From Methyloceanibacter caenitepidi (lineage in GTDB: Bacteria; Pseudomonadota; Alphaproteobacteria; Rhizobiales; Methyloligellaceae), in NCBI RefSeq assembly GCF_000828475.1, contig NZ_AP014648.1, positions 124,001-188,000 on the forward strand: a DNA stretch of 64,000 nucleotides, in the 5' to 3' direction. The position numbers and the translations under genes are program-made. Position 1 is the first letter of the stretch; each line of letters starts with the position of its first letter. The notes under the pieces were generated by a model, which did not search any database, was not told the origin of the DNA, and was given only the letters and a program-made list of their open reading frames with translations. Shown in pieces: positions 8,071 through 17,175 of this stretch.

Positions 8071-9371
8071 CCGACCAAGAGAGGGAGTTAGCCACGCGCA
8101 ACTCCCGGCCCGAGCGATCGACAGACCTTGTGATCGTGCGTGCCGCAGACATCACACCCGAGAAAATCGAATGGCTTTGGCCAGACCGACTACCACGGGG
8201 CAAATGCGTCCTTGTTGCCGGCGAAGGTGGGTTGGGAAAGAGCATGATGCTCGTCCATATCGCCGCCACAATCAGCCGCGGCTCGGAATGGCCCTGCGGC
8301 GAAGGGCGGTCACCGCAGGGCTCCGTCATCATTCTTAGCGCCGAGGATGAGGCTTCAGACACCATCGTTCCTAGATTGATGGCAGCAGAGGCGGACCTCT
8401 CGCGGATTCAAATCGTCTCCGCTGTTCGTACGAAAAGTAGAAACGGACATCGTGCCTTCAATCTGCAGCAAGACCTAGGAGAACTGGAGTTGGCAGTGGC
8501 TGAAATCGGAGACGTGGTTGCCATCATAGTCGATCCGATCACCTCGTATCTGGGACGCGTTGACTCGCACAAGAACTCAGAGCTTCGCTCGATACTTGAA
8601 CCTCTTGGCGAGATGGCATCGAGACGCGATGTGACCGTGATCGCGAATACGCACCTCAACAAATCAACGCTGGGAAACGCCAACGGCCGTGTGATCGGCA
8701 GCGTGGCATTCGTCAATCACGCAAGGCATGTGTCCATTGTCGCCCGGGATCCTGCGGACGCGCATAAGCGCCTCTTCTTGCCGTCCAAAAGCAACCTCGG
8801 TCGAAGCCAAAAGGGTCTGGCCTTTCGGATTTTAGAGAAGACCATTATTGGGAACGATGACGTAGAAATAGTAGCGCCGTGCGTAGTCTGGGACGATGAA
8901 ATGACCGACATGACGGCCGACGAGGCCCTCCAAGCGCCTGACGCCGAGCGCGGAGCCAGACGTGCCCAGGATGAGGCCAAAGAGTTTCTGCAAGAGATTC
9001 TATCGCAAGGGCCGATCCCTCAAAAAGCCATCCGAAAGGCTTCGGAAGAGTTGGGGCTGGCTTGGCGGACAGTACAACGAGCAAAGAAATCGATGGGTAT
9101 CGAGGCTCGCCGCTCCAACGACGTCTGGTATTGGCATATGCCCAGAAGTGATCCCGCCGACAACAAGCGCGCCAGTCTAGACAGTGGCGCTCTTGGCACT
9201 CTTGGCTCTCCCGACGGAGACGACGCAGAAACCAAGGACGCCAAGGGCGCCAAGAGCGCCGCAGCAAATATTGGCGACCTTGCCAACGGTCGTCACGTGG
9301 ACGCCTATCCGGAATTACCTGAGTGCCTCGACAGGAGAAGGAAGATCGGCCCCGCGCAGCAACCAAACTAG
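8067..9371 (+). CDS. RepA-like AAA-family ATPase (RecA-fold helicase-like)
   Basis: A 434-residue ATPase of the AAA_25/RepA-like group common in phage and integrative elements. Walker A is GEGGLGKS at residues 52-59 and a Walker B-like strand (VVAIIVDPITSYLG) is near 150. A conserved ANTHLNKS segment follows near 190. The region around 300-360 (QKAIRKASEELGLAWRTVQRAKKSMGI) looks like a winged-helix DNA-binding domain. Hexameric homologues unwind DNA for plasmid or element replication. Translation probably starts at TTG 8067, overlapping the AlpA stop. The last 70 codons include a long inverted repeat (9186-9260). Confidence 0.75.
   Translation: MTDQERELATRNSRPERSTDLVIVRAADITPEKIEWLWPDRLPRGKCVLVAGEGGLGKSMMLVHIAATISRGSEWPCGEGRSPQGSVIILSAEDEASDTIVPRLMAAEADLSRIQIVSAVRTKSRNGHRAFNLQQDLGELELAVAEIGDVVAIIVDPITSYLGRVDSHKNSELRSILEPLGEMASRRDVTVIANTHLNKSTLGNANGRVIGSVAFVNHARHVSIVARDPADAHKRLFLPSKSNLGRSQKGLAFRILEKTIIGNDDVEIVAPCVVWDDEMTDMTADEALQAPDAERGARRAQDEAKEFLQEILSQGPIPQKAIRKASEELGLAWRTVQRAKKSMGIEARRSNDVWYWHMPRSDPADNKRASLDSGALGTLGSPDGDDAETKDAKGAKSAAANIGDLANGRHVDAYPELPECLDRRRKIGPAQQPN
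9186..9260. repeat. Long inverted repeat inside the 3' end of the ATPase gene
   Basis: The 21-nt arm at 9186-9206 (begins GGCGCTCTTGGC) and the arm at 9240-9260 (ends GCCAAGAGCGCC) are complementary at 19 of 21 positions, with a 33-nt loop. It would form a very stable hairpin in mRNA or single-stranded DNA. It falls in a low-complexity, non-conserved C-terminal tail of the protein, so the DNA or RNA structure may matter more than the amino acids. Role unknown: candidates are a replication or nicking site for the element, or an RNA-stability structure. Confidence 0.7.
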
Positions 9372-9523
9372 GCGCGGCGTCCACTGGACACCGTCACGGT
9401 CTGCAGTGGCAATACCTCTCGAGCTTCGCATTTTTATTTTGATGAATTCATTGCGAAATCAATGGCTTATTTTTTCCAGAAATATCATTTCTCCTCATGA
9501 GAATGAGAGGAATATGGTCTGGC

Positions 9524-12073
9524 TTACACGATATAGACGAGTTCCTTCACGTCGAAGCGGTCCCTATCTACGATCCTGTGCAGGCCCTCAGCGTAGCCCG
9601 CGCGTATCCACGTGCCGTCAGACCGGTAGATCCAGAAAACGTTGCGATACTCGCGATGCTGGACACGGATTTTCTCTACGTTCCGATCCGATTGCAGCCG
9701 CCCGGTTTCGCCGTCGTCCTTGATCTCCACCAGCGCAATCGCGTCCGGAGTCGTGCGCCCGCTCACGCCCACAACGAAATCCGGGAAGAAGCGGTGCCCA
9801 GAAGGCAGGATCAACCGCGTAGCCCAAGTCTCGTTCTCCGGGTTGCGCATCCACCATTTCACGGTACCAGTATGGTCCGCGTCGAGGAATGCGGCGAAGT
9901 CCTGTTCCTCTTTGTTCAAACGGTGTGGGAACACTCCATAAGCGGACTTCTGGGCTTTGCTCAGCCCATCAGGTCCAAAATACTGCTCCGGGACCGGCTC
10001 GCTGGCGTCGCTGCGTACGTTGCGGGACTGCGCAGTCTTGATCGCATTCTTCAGCTTCTCAGGGGCCAGCATCCCGGCAAGGTCGATGGCCCGGCGCAAG
10101 TCGCGTTCGTCCGCTTCGATGCCCTTCTCGTCCACGATGGCACGCAGTTCCTCCACCAGCGCGCGCTTCAGCAGGCGCGGATCGATGGAGTCGTTAAAGT
10201 TGAACGCCAACTGCGCCTTCTCGGCCACGCGCGCGTTCGACAAGCGCAGGCGCAGGTCTACCGTTTCCTGCAACTCTGCAGCGAACAGGTCGCGCAGGTC
10301 CAACTGAGCCTTTGCCAGGCGACGTTGCAGCAGGCCCGTCACATCGGCCAGGCGACAAAACTCGCGCGCAATGTCTTGGACGAGATCGTCTAGATTCGAC
10401 GGGTCGGGCGGAAGCTCGCGAATCAGCGCCTCGGGCAGGTCCAAATCCCGCCGCAGGGGATAGGGGCGGAAGTTCGGCTTAGCGGATTGCATCCCTCCTT
10501 CTGGCTTAGGAGCTTCTGGCAGGTCTCCGAATAGAGGCGTATCACCTAATAGGCGCTGCCATGTCTCGCCCGCCACAATGGCCCGGTCCTGTTCCGCCTC
10601 GGGCATGTCTTGCACGTCCGGGCGAACCATTCCTTGATCGATCAACTCCGAAAGGCGTTGCTGGCGTTCGTCCGGCGTCTGCGGCGGGCGCGGCGAGAAT
10701 GTGGTCTTCGGCTGGACGTCCGCCATCAAGGTCGGCGCATCGGGGTTGCCAAACTCGTAAACGTCCAGATCGTCGGTTATCAGTTCGATGCTCTCCCGCA
10801 CCGCCTTCAACTCGTCAACCGCCGCTTGTAGGCCCGCCTGCATTTCGGGGTCGGTCAGCAGAACGTAACCGCTGTCCAGCAGTGGATCTTGGCCGTGGAT
10901 TGGCCGCACGGACGGGTGCACCCGCATGATCCGACCCACGATCTGCATGCCGAAGTCTCGTCCACGGTTCGGGCGCACGGAAACAAGGGTCCATGCGCGG
11001 GGCGCGTCAAAGCCCGTCGCCACCGCCACCTTGAAGATCAGCACATGCTTGTTGGGATCGTAGGCGAGGCTGTGGAAATCCGGATCTGGTTCACCCGAGG
11101 TGTGCGTGGCGATCGCGTCGTCATCCACGCCGATCTCCACCAGCTTGTCGCGCACCCGCTTCACGGGGTCTTTCTCGCCCTTGGCTTGGTCCTCTACCTG
11201 CACCAGCATGAGAGGGGACACCGCCAGCCCGCGTTCCTTCAGGCGGTCGCGGACCCGGCAGTGCTGGGTCCACCCCGCCTGAAGCGTGGCCTGTTCGTGG
11301 TCGATCAGGTCGCGGTCGCCTTCGCGGAAGCGGATCACCCCTAGCTTCAGCCCTACTTTGTTCAGCCCGGCCTCCACCACGTCCGCGCGAGGCACGACGA
11401 CGCGGCTCGCCAGCTCGATACCTGCGGTGCGCTCGAAGGCGTCCAGCTTGTCGTCATTCGGCGTGGCGGTGGCAAGGATCGTGAAGTCGGGTTTAATGTG
11501 CTCTAGGTAGAATTCGGCCGCCACCTTAGCGGACGCGCCGAAGTTCAAGTGCGCCTCGTCGATCACCACGCCCACGAAGAAACCCGAATCGCGCAGGCTG
11601 GCGATCATGTCGTCAAAGGACAGCGCAGCTTCACTGGTGCGGCGGACCTTGCGAGCGTTCTTGTTGCTGGCGGCGACAGTAGCCCATGTCTGGATGAACA
11701 CGTCCCCGTCGCGGGTGCCCTTGGGCTCGCGATCCTTGGCCACGTCGCGCACGCGCAGACCACCGCACTGCTCCACCAGCGCCTCGCGCGTCTGCGTCAC
11801 AAGGCCGGAATATGGGGCAAACCACAACCACACTACGGGCCGCGTGAGCGAGCCCCTCAACCCTTCTAGCACCCGGCCCAGCACCAGCGTCTTCCCGGAC
11901 CCCGTGGGGCTTTGCAGCAGTGTCACGCCGCTTTTCAATGCAATGGCTTGGCGGTGCGCCGGGTCGCGGTCGTGCAACTCCGCCACCTTAACTATCACGC
12001 CCAAAAGCGCGTCTACCGCGCGGGTCTGATAGGCGGCAAGCGAAAGTCGCAGGAGTTTAGCGGGCGCGGTCAA
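9524..12073 (-). CDS. res: Type III restriction enzyme, Res subunit (helicase-nuclease)
   Basis: Restriction subunit that works in complex with Mod, using ATP hydrolysis to communicate between two recognition sites before cutting. The 849 residues carry a superfamily 2 helicase core: Walker A SPTGSGKT at 55-62 and VVIDEAH at 169-175, with later motif (QIVGRIMRVHP) in the second RecA lobe. The C-terminal nuclease shows PDFVVG (D765) and VEIK (E783, K785), i.e. an intact PD-(D/E)XK site. Translation probably starts at TTG 12073, overlapping the mod stop as TTGA. It seems complete and functional. It converges with the ATPase gene across a 152-bp gap holding no gene. Confidence 0.9.
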   Translation of the reverse strand: MTAPAKLLRLSLAAYQTRAVDALLGVIVKVAELHDRDPAHRQAIALKSGVTLLQSPTGSGKTLVLGRVLEGLRGSLTRPVVWLWFAPYSGLVTQTREALVEQCGGLRVRDVAKDREPKGTRDGDVFIQTWATVAASNKNARKVRRTSEAALSFDDMIASLRDSGFFVGVVIDEAHLNFGASAKVAAEFYLEHIKPDFTILATATPNDDKLDAFERTAGIELASRVVVPRADVVEAGLNKVGLKLGVIRFREGDRDLIDHEQATLQAGWTQHCRVRDRLKERGLAVSPLMLVQVEDQAKGEKDPVKRVRDKLVEIGVDDDAIATHTSGEPDPDFHSLAYDPNKHVLIFKVAVATGFDAPRAWTLVSVRPNRGRDFGMQIVGRIMRVHPSVRPIHGQDPLLDSGYVLLTDPEMQAGLQAAVDELKAVRESIELITDDLDVYEFGNPDAPTLMADVQPKTTFSPRPPQTPDERQQRLSELIDQGMVRPDVQDMPEAEQDRAIVAGETWQRLLGDTPLFGDLPEAPKPEGGMQSAKPNFRPYPLRRDLDLPEALIRELPPDPSNLDDLVQDIAREFCRLADVTGLLQRRLAKAQLDLRDLFAAELQETVDLRLRLSNARVAEKAQLAFNFNDSIDPRLLKRALVEELRAIVDEKGIEADERDLRRAIDLAGMLAPEKLKNAIKTAQSRNVRSDASEPVPEQYFGPDGLSKAQKSAYGVFPHRLNKEEQDFAAFLDADHTGTVKWWMRNPENETWATRLILPSGHRFFPDFVVGVSGRTTPDAIALVEIKDDGETGRLQSDRNVEKIRVQHREYRNVFWIYRSDGTWIRAGYAEGLHRIVDRDRFDVKELVYIV

Positions 12074-13848
12074 TTTTGGAACCGCTTCACCAGCGTGTCG
12101 CGGACCGGGCGGATATCTACATCGGTTCCGTCGAGATGTTGCGCGATCTGGCCCGGAGCCCAGGCATAGACGAACAGGTTCTGCCGGTCACGGCCCCGTA
12201 GCCAATCGAGCAGCGAGTTGTCGAAGCTGTCCACCAGCACCAGCGCCACGTGGTCGCCCTCGTGCAGGGTCCACGGACGTGCGGGATCGTATGGCGTCAG
12301 AGGCAGGTCGTGCATCGCCTCAAGCGCCACCCATGCATCGGCGGGCGTCAGGTCGTAGTCGAGATCTTCGAATGCGATTTCATAGGTGCGCAGATAGGCG
12401 AAGGCGGCCGCGAAGTCCGCGTACCTTGGGTCTTTGCTGGCGTTCAGGCGGCGAACACGTTCCGCCGAGACGTCGCGGCAAATGTTCTTGTCGGGCTCGT
12501 CCTCGGACGCCTCGGTAGACGAGACCATGATGAAGCGGCGGCGACCCCCGTCTTCGGCGTTCAGTTCCATCACCGCCTGCGCCGTGGTAGCTGAGCCTGC
12601 AAAGAAATCCAGCACCAGATCGTCAGGGCCGGTGGACTGACGCACCAATTCACGGATCAGGGAAACCGGCTTGGCATAGTTAAACGCAGGGTGACCGAAT
12701 ATACGGGAAATCTCGCGCGTCCCCTCGCCTGTCATCCCAGACCGGACAAATATCCTATCCTCATCTTCGTCAGGTTCATTCAACTTCCGTATGAAGCTTG
12801 AAGTTGGCTTCTTCGCTTCCTTCAAGTCAGACAAGAATTGCTTCTTACGAACAGTCCCAAGTCCGATCTCTTTGCCGATCCAAAAATCAAGATCCGGCAG
12901 ATCAACCTTAAGGTAGGGATGCGCCAAGCCGCTCTGAATTGCCTCAATTAACTCCTCGCGAGTTTCGAACTTTTGCGACTCTCCTTCCTTCGAAAACAGT
13001 ATCAAGTCGTTCTCAAACATATCTTCAAAGGTAGCGCCTCTGGCACCCTTCATACCCCTTAACAGGAAAGGCCACACGCGATTGGGATTGCACGGATGCC
13101 AGTGCTTCGTCCGTGGATTCTGAACAGGAAAATAGCTGTTCTCTCGCTCGATGCGGGTCTTGTTCGTTTGAAGTGCAACGCTTGTCCATGGTCCGCGAGG
13201 ATCATTGTCTGGATTACTATATTTTTCCTGATCCGCCAGGCTGCCGCCGAAGCGGAACGTTGGCTTCCCGTAGGCAATGACATACTCGTTGTCTTGGCTA
13301 AAGTACGGACCGTCTCCCTTCGTGCCCGCCCTTGTTTGCCACGTAAAACTGCCGATCCGCATGCCCGGCATTGCTTCATCGGCCATTAGTTCGAGGTATG
13401 CTCGCTGGTCATCATTAATCGAAATGAGCAGTACCCCGTCCTCCGCCAGCAAGTCTCGCGCAAGCGTCAGGCGACGATATAGAAACTCAAGCCAGGTTGA
13501 CTGACGAAACCGGTTCTCACGGTTCATGTATCGGTCGTTATAGACCCAATCCTTGTTGCCGGTGTTGTAGGGAGGGTCGATGTAGATGCACTTTACCCGA
13601 CCTGCGTGAGTCATGCGCAGCCAGCGCAGCGCGTCGAAGTTGTCGCCCTCGATCACCAGATTGTCCCACGGCGCAGGCTTGTCCGACAGGTCGGGCACGA
13701 TGCGGCAGGTGACGAAGTTCGCATCCACCGCCTGGTCAGCCTCAATTTCGTCCCGCTCCCACACCAGCCCCAGCTTCTTGGTCCGGTCGCGCTTTTCTAA
13801 CAGCTCAACGAGTTGCGCGGGCGTCAGGTCGTCGTATTTCCCGGCCAT
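12070..13848 (-). CDS. mod: Type III DNA adenine methyltransferase, Mod subunit
   Basis: Methylates adenine in an asymmetric site and gives sequence specificity to the Mod/Res complex. The 592 residues show DPPYNTG at about 91-97 (motif IV) and DFFAGSATT at about 414-422 (motif I); this order, catalytic motif before the SAM motif, is that of the beta class used by type III enzymes. The central ~200 residues between them are the expected target-recognition domain. The start at ATG 13848 (MAGKYDDLTPAQL) is chosen over an upstream TTG because family members begin here. The recognition sequence cannot be read from the gene. It lies about 260 bp from the island end repeat. Confidence 0.92.
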   Translation of the reverse strand: MAGKYDDLTPAQLVELLEKRDRTKKLGLVWERDEIEADQAVDANFVTCRIVPDLSDKPAPWDNLVIEGDNFDALRWLRMTHAGRVKCIYIDPPYNTGNKDWVYNDRYMNRENRFRQSTWLEFLYRRLTLARDLLAEDGVLLISINDDQRAYLELMADEAMPGMRIGSFTWQTRAGTKGDGPYFSQDNEYVIAYGKPTFRFGGSLADQEKYSNPDNDPRGPWTSVALQTNKTRIERENSYFPVQNPRTKHWHPCNPNRVWPFLLRGMKGARGATFEDMFENDLILFSKEGESQKFETREELIEAIQSGLAHPYLKVDLPDLDFWIGKEIGLGTVRKKQFLSDLKEAKKPTSSFIRKLNEPDEDEDRIFVRSGMTGEGTREISRIFGHPAFNYAKPVSLIRELVRQSTGPDDLVLDFFAGSATTAQAVMELNAEDGGRRRFIMVSSTEASEDEPDKNICRDVSAERVRRLNASKDPRYADFAAAFAYLRTYEIAFEDLDYDLTPADAWVALEAMHDLPLTPYDPARPWTLHEGDHVALVLVDSFDNSLLDWLRGRDRQNLFVYAWAPGQIAQHLDGTDVDIRPVRDTLVKRFQN

Positions 13849-14106
13849 AAAAGTCTTTCTGCCTATCCAACCATCCTGCAACCTAACTTCGGCGCGATCC
13901 GAACGGAAGCGGCTATACGAGCCCTGCGAAAACCGACGGACAACCGGGGACGGGCGCGTCTGCCAGGACGGAGTCCAGACCTTCGGGATCGGTACCGTTG
14001 ACAGGCACGCTTACTGGCACAGACCATCCCGATCTACCGGACGTTAGCAGGCGGACAAGGGGCATCCGCTCTACCCTCAAATACGGGCACGGGGTGGCAG
14101 AGGATT

Positions 14107-14303
14107 TTGCAAACGAGATTGCAAACGAACCACGCAGCATAGAACCGTATTCGAAGTCATGATCCGGGATGACCGCGGTATAAATAGCGAACGGAATCAG
14201 ACTTTTGGCGACTACGCATCACAAGCCGACACGAGAATCTCAGAACTCGAAAACCGTTGAGCGCGTGAGCGTTCCGAGGGTTCGAATCCCTCCCTCTCCG
14301 CCA
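14107..14303 (+). repeat. Island end with tRNA-Ser 3' half (att-like repeat, copy A)
   Basis: Bases 14246-14303 are the 3' half of a tRNA-Ser gene: anticodon loop CTCGAAAA (CGA anticodon), a long class II variable arm, the T-arm GAGGGTTCGAATCCCTC and an acceptor 3' strand ending CCA. No matching 5' half precedes it. The 139 bp before it include a pair of TTGCAAACG words 12 bp apart. The whole unit aligns without large gaps to 39471-39667 at roughly 85% identity. Similarity seems to continue weakly upstream to about 14073. This is the classical signature of an integrase attachment site at the distal end of an island. Confidence 0.85.
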
Positions 14304-14469
14304 GCAAGCCGCAGAAAACATGGCTTTTCAGCGATCCCCCCTGTAGATTTCCTCGCCGCTTCATCTAGACTAATAGTTGCATTCGCGCAGGATTGTAGCC
14401 GAGTGGCCGAAAGGCGACCTCGTCAAGTAGACCGACTCTTCGTCCGTCGCACGGTATTAGGGTGGAACC

Positions 14470-17175
14470 CTAAGATTCAAAGTTGGCTAGGATTGCGACT
14501 GGAAAATACCGCAGCAGATCCCCGAGGGAAAGGTGGTCCTGCGAGCCATGCGTCTCGCGGGTGACGATGTTGTGCCAGTCACTTCCCAACAGGCCAGGTG
14601 TCATTGATACCGCCGTATCGCCCCAACGGTCCCACGGTACGAGCGGCTGACTCTCTCCCGAAAGAAGATGCAAGGGGGTTCGCGGAACGACAGTAACGAC
14701 GGCACGTCCAGAGAAGTGACGCGCATAGGCCAGGATATTCGCGGCCGCGACGCCTTCCGCGCGAAGCGGTAAGTACGCGCCCCCTGTAAATAGATCCTGG
14801 GCGTCGGCACGAAGTTTAAGGCCTGCGTGAAGAAGCATCATCTTGACCGCGCCCGATCGCCAATCGGCCAGCAACGCGCTCGGCGCCCCATCGCACAGCG
14901 CCTTCTGCAGCGCCCTGCACTGGTCATAGTCGATGGGCCGCCGATTGTCGGGGTCGACCAAGCTCAATTCCCAAAGCTCCGAGCCCTGATAAATATCGGG
15001 CACACCCGGAGCGGTCAGCTTGATGGCTGTTTGAGACAGGCTGTTCACCGCCCCTGCCAGGAAAATCGGCCCGCACATGGCGACAAAATTCTGCAAGAAC
15101 GGCCCAGCCCTGGCCGGATCTAAAGCCGCACGGGTAAACGCCTCGACCGCGGCCTCATACTCGGCGTCCTTTGCTGTCCAACTCGTATATGTCTTGGCCT
15201 CACGGACAGCTTTCAGCATGAACGGGGCCATACGATCGGCGAGAGCTGTGAGGCCGGCCTGGTCGTCCCAGGCAAGATCGGCCGGCCACGCACCTGCAAG
15301 CGCCTGATAGAACAGCCACTCGACTTCCGGCTCCGGCATGGCCTGGTCGTCCGAGGACGTGCGGAAATCCGCATTCAATGTCGTCCATCGACGGACCGCC
15401 GCCGCCCAGGCTTCCGGCATCTCACTTAGACTGTAGAGCCTCGCCCGCGCATCTTCGCCCCGCTTGGTATCGTGCGTCGATGTCGTGCTCAGACCTGCCG
15501 CTTGACGCCGCAAGCGCTGCGCCATGGCTGAATGAAAATCCTCCAGAGGCGCTCCGAAGCGGTCGGGCTCCCCGCCAACCTCGTTCAAGGCAATTAGCCG
15601 GTTGTAACGGTAGAACGCCGTGTCCTCGAGCGCCTTTGCCATCACGGGGCCGGTCGTCTGCTGGAAGCGCACGGCAAACTCCAGTGCCAGCGCCTGATCC
15701 TCCGGCGACTCAAGATCGAGTTCGAGGATGCGCCGAAGAAAATCGATCGCCTGCTCGTCTTCGACTTGGCGCGATGCTTTTGCCTTGTCCGCCGCGGCCG
15801 CCAAAATCGCCCGATCCTCGTCCTGGGCGCCCGAGACGTCCACATAGGTCCGGTAGACCGGCAAAGCGGCCGCCAGTTCGATGATCGCGCGGCGCAGCGT
15901 GTCGTTGCCGAAATCACGGCTCTTCAGACCGCGAACGGCTATGGCGCCCGCCATGTCTTTCAGGTGTTCAAGTTCGCCGGCAAGATTGCGGATCAAGATC
16001 ATGCGCTTCGCTTCGAGAATCAGCGCTTCGTAATCCACCTGCTCTTGCAGAAAATCGTTGTAGGCGTGCGTCATGCCGTCGGCGCCGCGCGGGTCCGTCA
16101 ACATCTCCGCAAGAGTGCGAATGAACTCATACCCCGTCGTACCCGCAACCGGCCAGTCGGCGCGCAGGTCCTCGTCCACACCGAGTATCTTCTCGATCAC
16201 GATGTAGAACGGGTCTGTTTCCCCAACGATCTTTTGCAGCCTCTCGAAATAGGCTTTTGGATCGGCGAGGCCGTCGATGTGGTCGAGACGCAGGCCGTCG
16301 ATCTTGCCCGCTTCGATCAGTTCGAAGAGCCGTTCATGCATCTCTTCGAAGACTCGTGGTCGCTCCTCCTTGATGCCGACGAGATCCGTGATCTCAAAGA
16401 AACGGCGATAGGTCAGCGTCTCGCGCGCCGCACGCCAAAGTGTAAGACGCCAGACCTGCATCTCATGGAGTTCGTGGAGCGCTTCGATATCGGCGGCGAC
16501 GTCGCGCAGCGCCATCTCAATAGCCTGCTTCGTATCTTCGTCTTTCGCGGCCTCCGCAAGTTCCAGTTTGAGCTCATTGGATGTCTGCGGCGTCGCAACC
16601 GCGAAACGCCGCGCCCATTCGGCAAAATCCTCGCGGTCGGCCCGCATGAGCACCTGTGCGTAGGACGTGGGCGTAAGCGGCAGCTTGAGTTCATAGTAGG
16701 TGAAGGTCAGGCCGCCATCACGCGGGTCGAAGCTTAGGCGGAATTGTCCCGCTTCGAGCGCCTCGCCATAGCTGGAGCCCAGCGCCGGGACCAGCAGCTT
16801 AGGCGCCTCCCAATCGATGTCGAAGAACTGGGCGCAATCGCTGGCCTCGCCCCATTCGAGGACATCCCGCCAATACGGGTTGTACGTCGAAGCGCTCATA
16901 TGATTGGGGACGAAATCGAGGACGATACCGATGCCCTCCGCGCGCAGCGCTTCCACCATGCGGTCGAAGCCTTCATCTCCCCCGAGGTCTGGGTCGATGA
17001 CCCGATTGTCGACGACATCGTAGCCGTGAGTGGAGCCGGGCTCGGCCTTGAAGATCGGCGCCGCATAGAGATGACTGATGCCGAGCCGTGCGAGATAAGG
17101 GGCAAGTTCAGCCGCGCGATCGAAGGTCATACCGTTGCGGAATTGCAGACGATAGGTAGCCGTGGGGATGATCAT
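14470..17175 (-). CDS. treY: Malto-oligosyltrehalose synthase
   Basis: Isomerises the reducing-end alpha-1,4 linkage of a maltodextrin into an alpha-1,1 linkage, giving maltooligosyl-trehalose for TreZ. The 901-residue GH13 protein begins with the family's PTATYRLQFRNGMTFDRAAELAPYLARLG-type opening. It has VPNHM near 89-93, the nucleophile Asp in GLRLDHIDG near residue 299, a following IEKILGVDEDL acid/base region, and STHDTKRGED. Length is normal. The ATG at 17175 overlaps the treZ TGA as ATGA. It is the last gene of a five-gene operon; the 166 bp after it up to the att-like repeat hold no gene. Confidence 0.95.
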   Translation of the reverse strand: MIIPTATYRLQFRNGMTFDRAAELAPYLARLGISHLYAAPIFKAEPGSTHGYDVVDNRVIDPDLGGDEGFDRMVEALRAEGIGIVLDFVPNHMSASTYNPYWRDVLEWGEASDCAQFFDIDWEAPKLLVPALGSSYGEALEAGQFRLSFDPRDGGLTFTYYELKLPLTPTSYAQVLMRADREDFAEWARRFAVATPQTSNELKLELAEAAKDEDTKQAIEMALRDVAADIEALHELHEMQVWRLTLWRAARETLTYRRFFEITDLVGIKEERPRVFEEMHERLFELIEAGKIDGLRLDHIDGLADPKAYFERLQKIVGETDPFYIVIEKILGVDEDLRADWPVAGTTGYEFIRTLAEMLTDPRGADGMTHAYNDFLQEQVDYEALILEAKRMILIRNLAGELEHLKDMAGAIAVRGLKSRDFGNDTLRRAIIELAAALPVYRTYVDVSGAQDEDRAILAAAADKAKASRQVEDEQAIDFLRRILELDLESPEDQALALEFAVRFQQTTGPVMAKALEDTAFYRYNRLIALNEVGGEPDRFGAPLEDFHSAMAQRLRRQAAGLSTTSTHDTKRGEDARARLYSLSEMPEAWAAAVRRWTTLNADFRTSSDDQAMPEPEVEWLFYQALAGAWPADLAWDDQAGLTALADRMAPFMLKAVREAKTYTSWTAKDAEYEAAVEAFTRAALDPARAGPFLQNFVAMCGPIFLAGAVNSLSQTAIKLTAPGVPDIYQGSELWELSLVDPDNRRPIDYDQCRALQKALCDGAPSALLADWRSGAVKMMLLHAGLKLRADAQDLFTGGAYLPLRAEGVAAANILAYARHFSGRAVVTVVPRTPLHLLSGESQPLVPWDRWGDTAVSMTPGLLGSDWHNIVTRETHGSQDHLSLGDLLRYFPVAILANFES

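Larger units (their letters stand above)
1..14303. mobile_element. Right part of a genomic island integrated at tRNA-Ser
   Basis: This stretch holds a phage-type tyrosine integrase, an AlpA-like regulator, a RepA-like ATPase and three candidate defence loci (AbiE pair, HTH-nuclease-like giant, type III restriction-modification). It ends exactly at a 58-nt 3' half of a tRNA-Ser gene (14246-14303) with no 5' half beside it, which is what an island leaves at its distal attachment site. The proximal end and the intact tRNA are not in the window, so the true left boundary is unknown. The integrase is about 7.4 kb from this end, so it may sit nearer the unseen end or the island may be composite. 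Island nature is inferred from gene content and the att-like end. Confidence 0.75.

Noticed and set aside
9497..10393. 298-codon plus-strand ORF opposite res
   Set aside because: Lies inside the coding strand of an intact Res subunit and lacks features.
13913..14140. Short minus-strand ORFs over the att-like repeats (also 39394-39576) with similar GSFA...FAK peptides
   Set aside because: The similarity is explained by the DNA repeat itself, which is an attachment-site sequence; they are unlikely to be proteins.
14246..14303. Complete tRNA-Ser gene
   Set aside because: Only the 3' half is present; the 5' acceptor strand, D-arm and 5' anticodon stem are missing, so it cannot make a tRNA.
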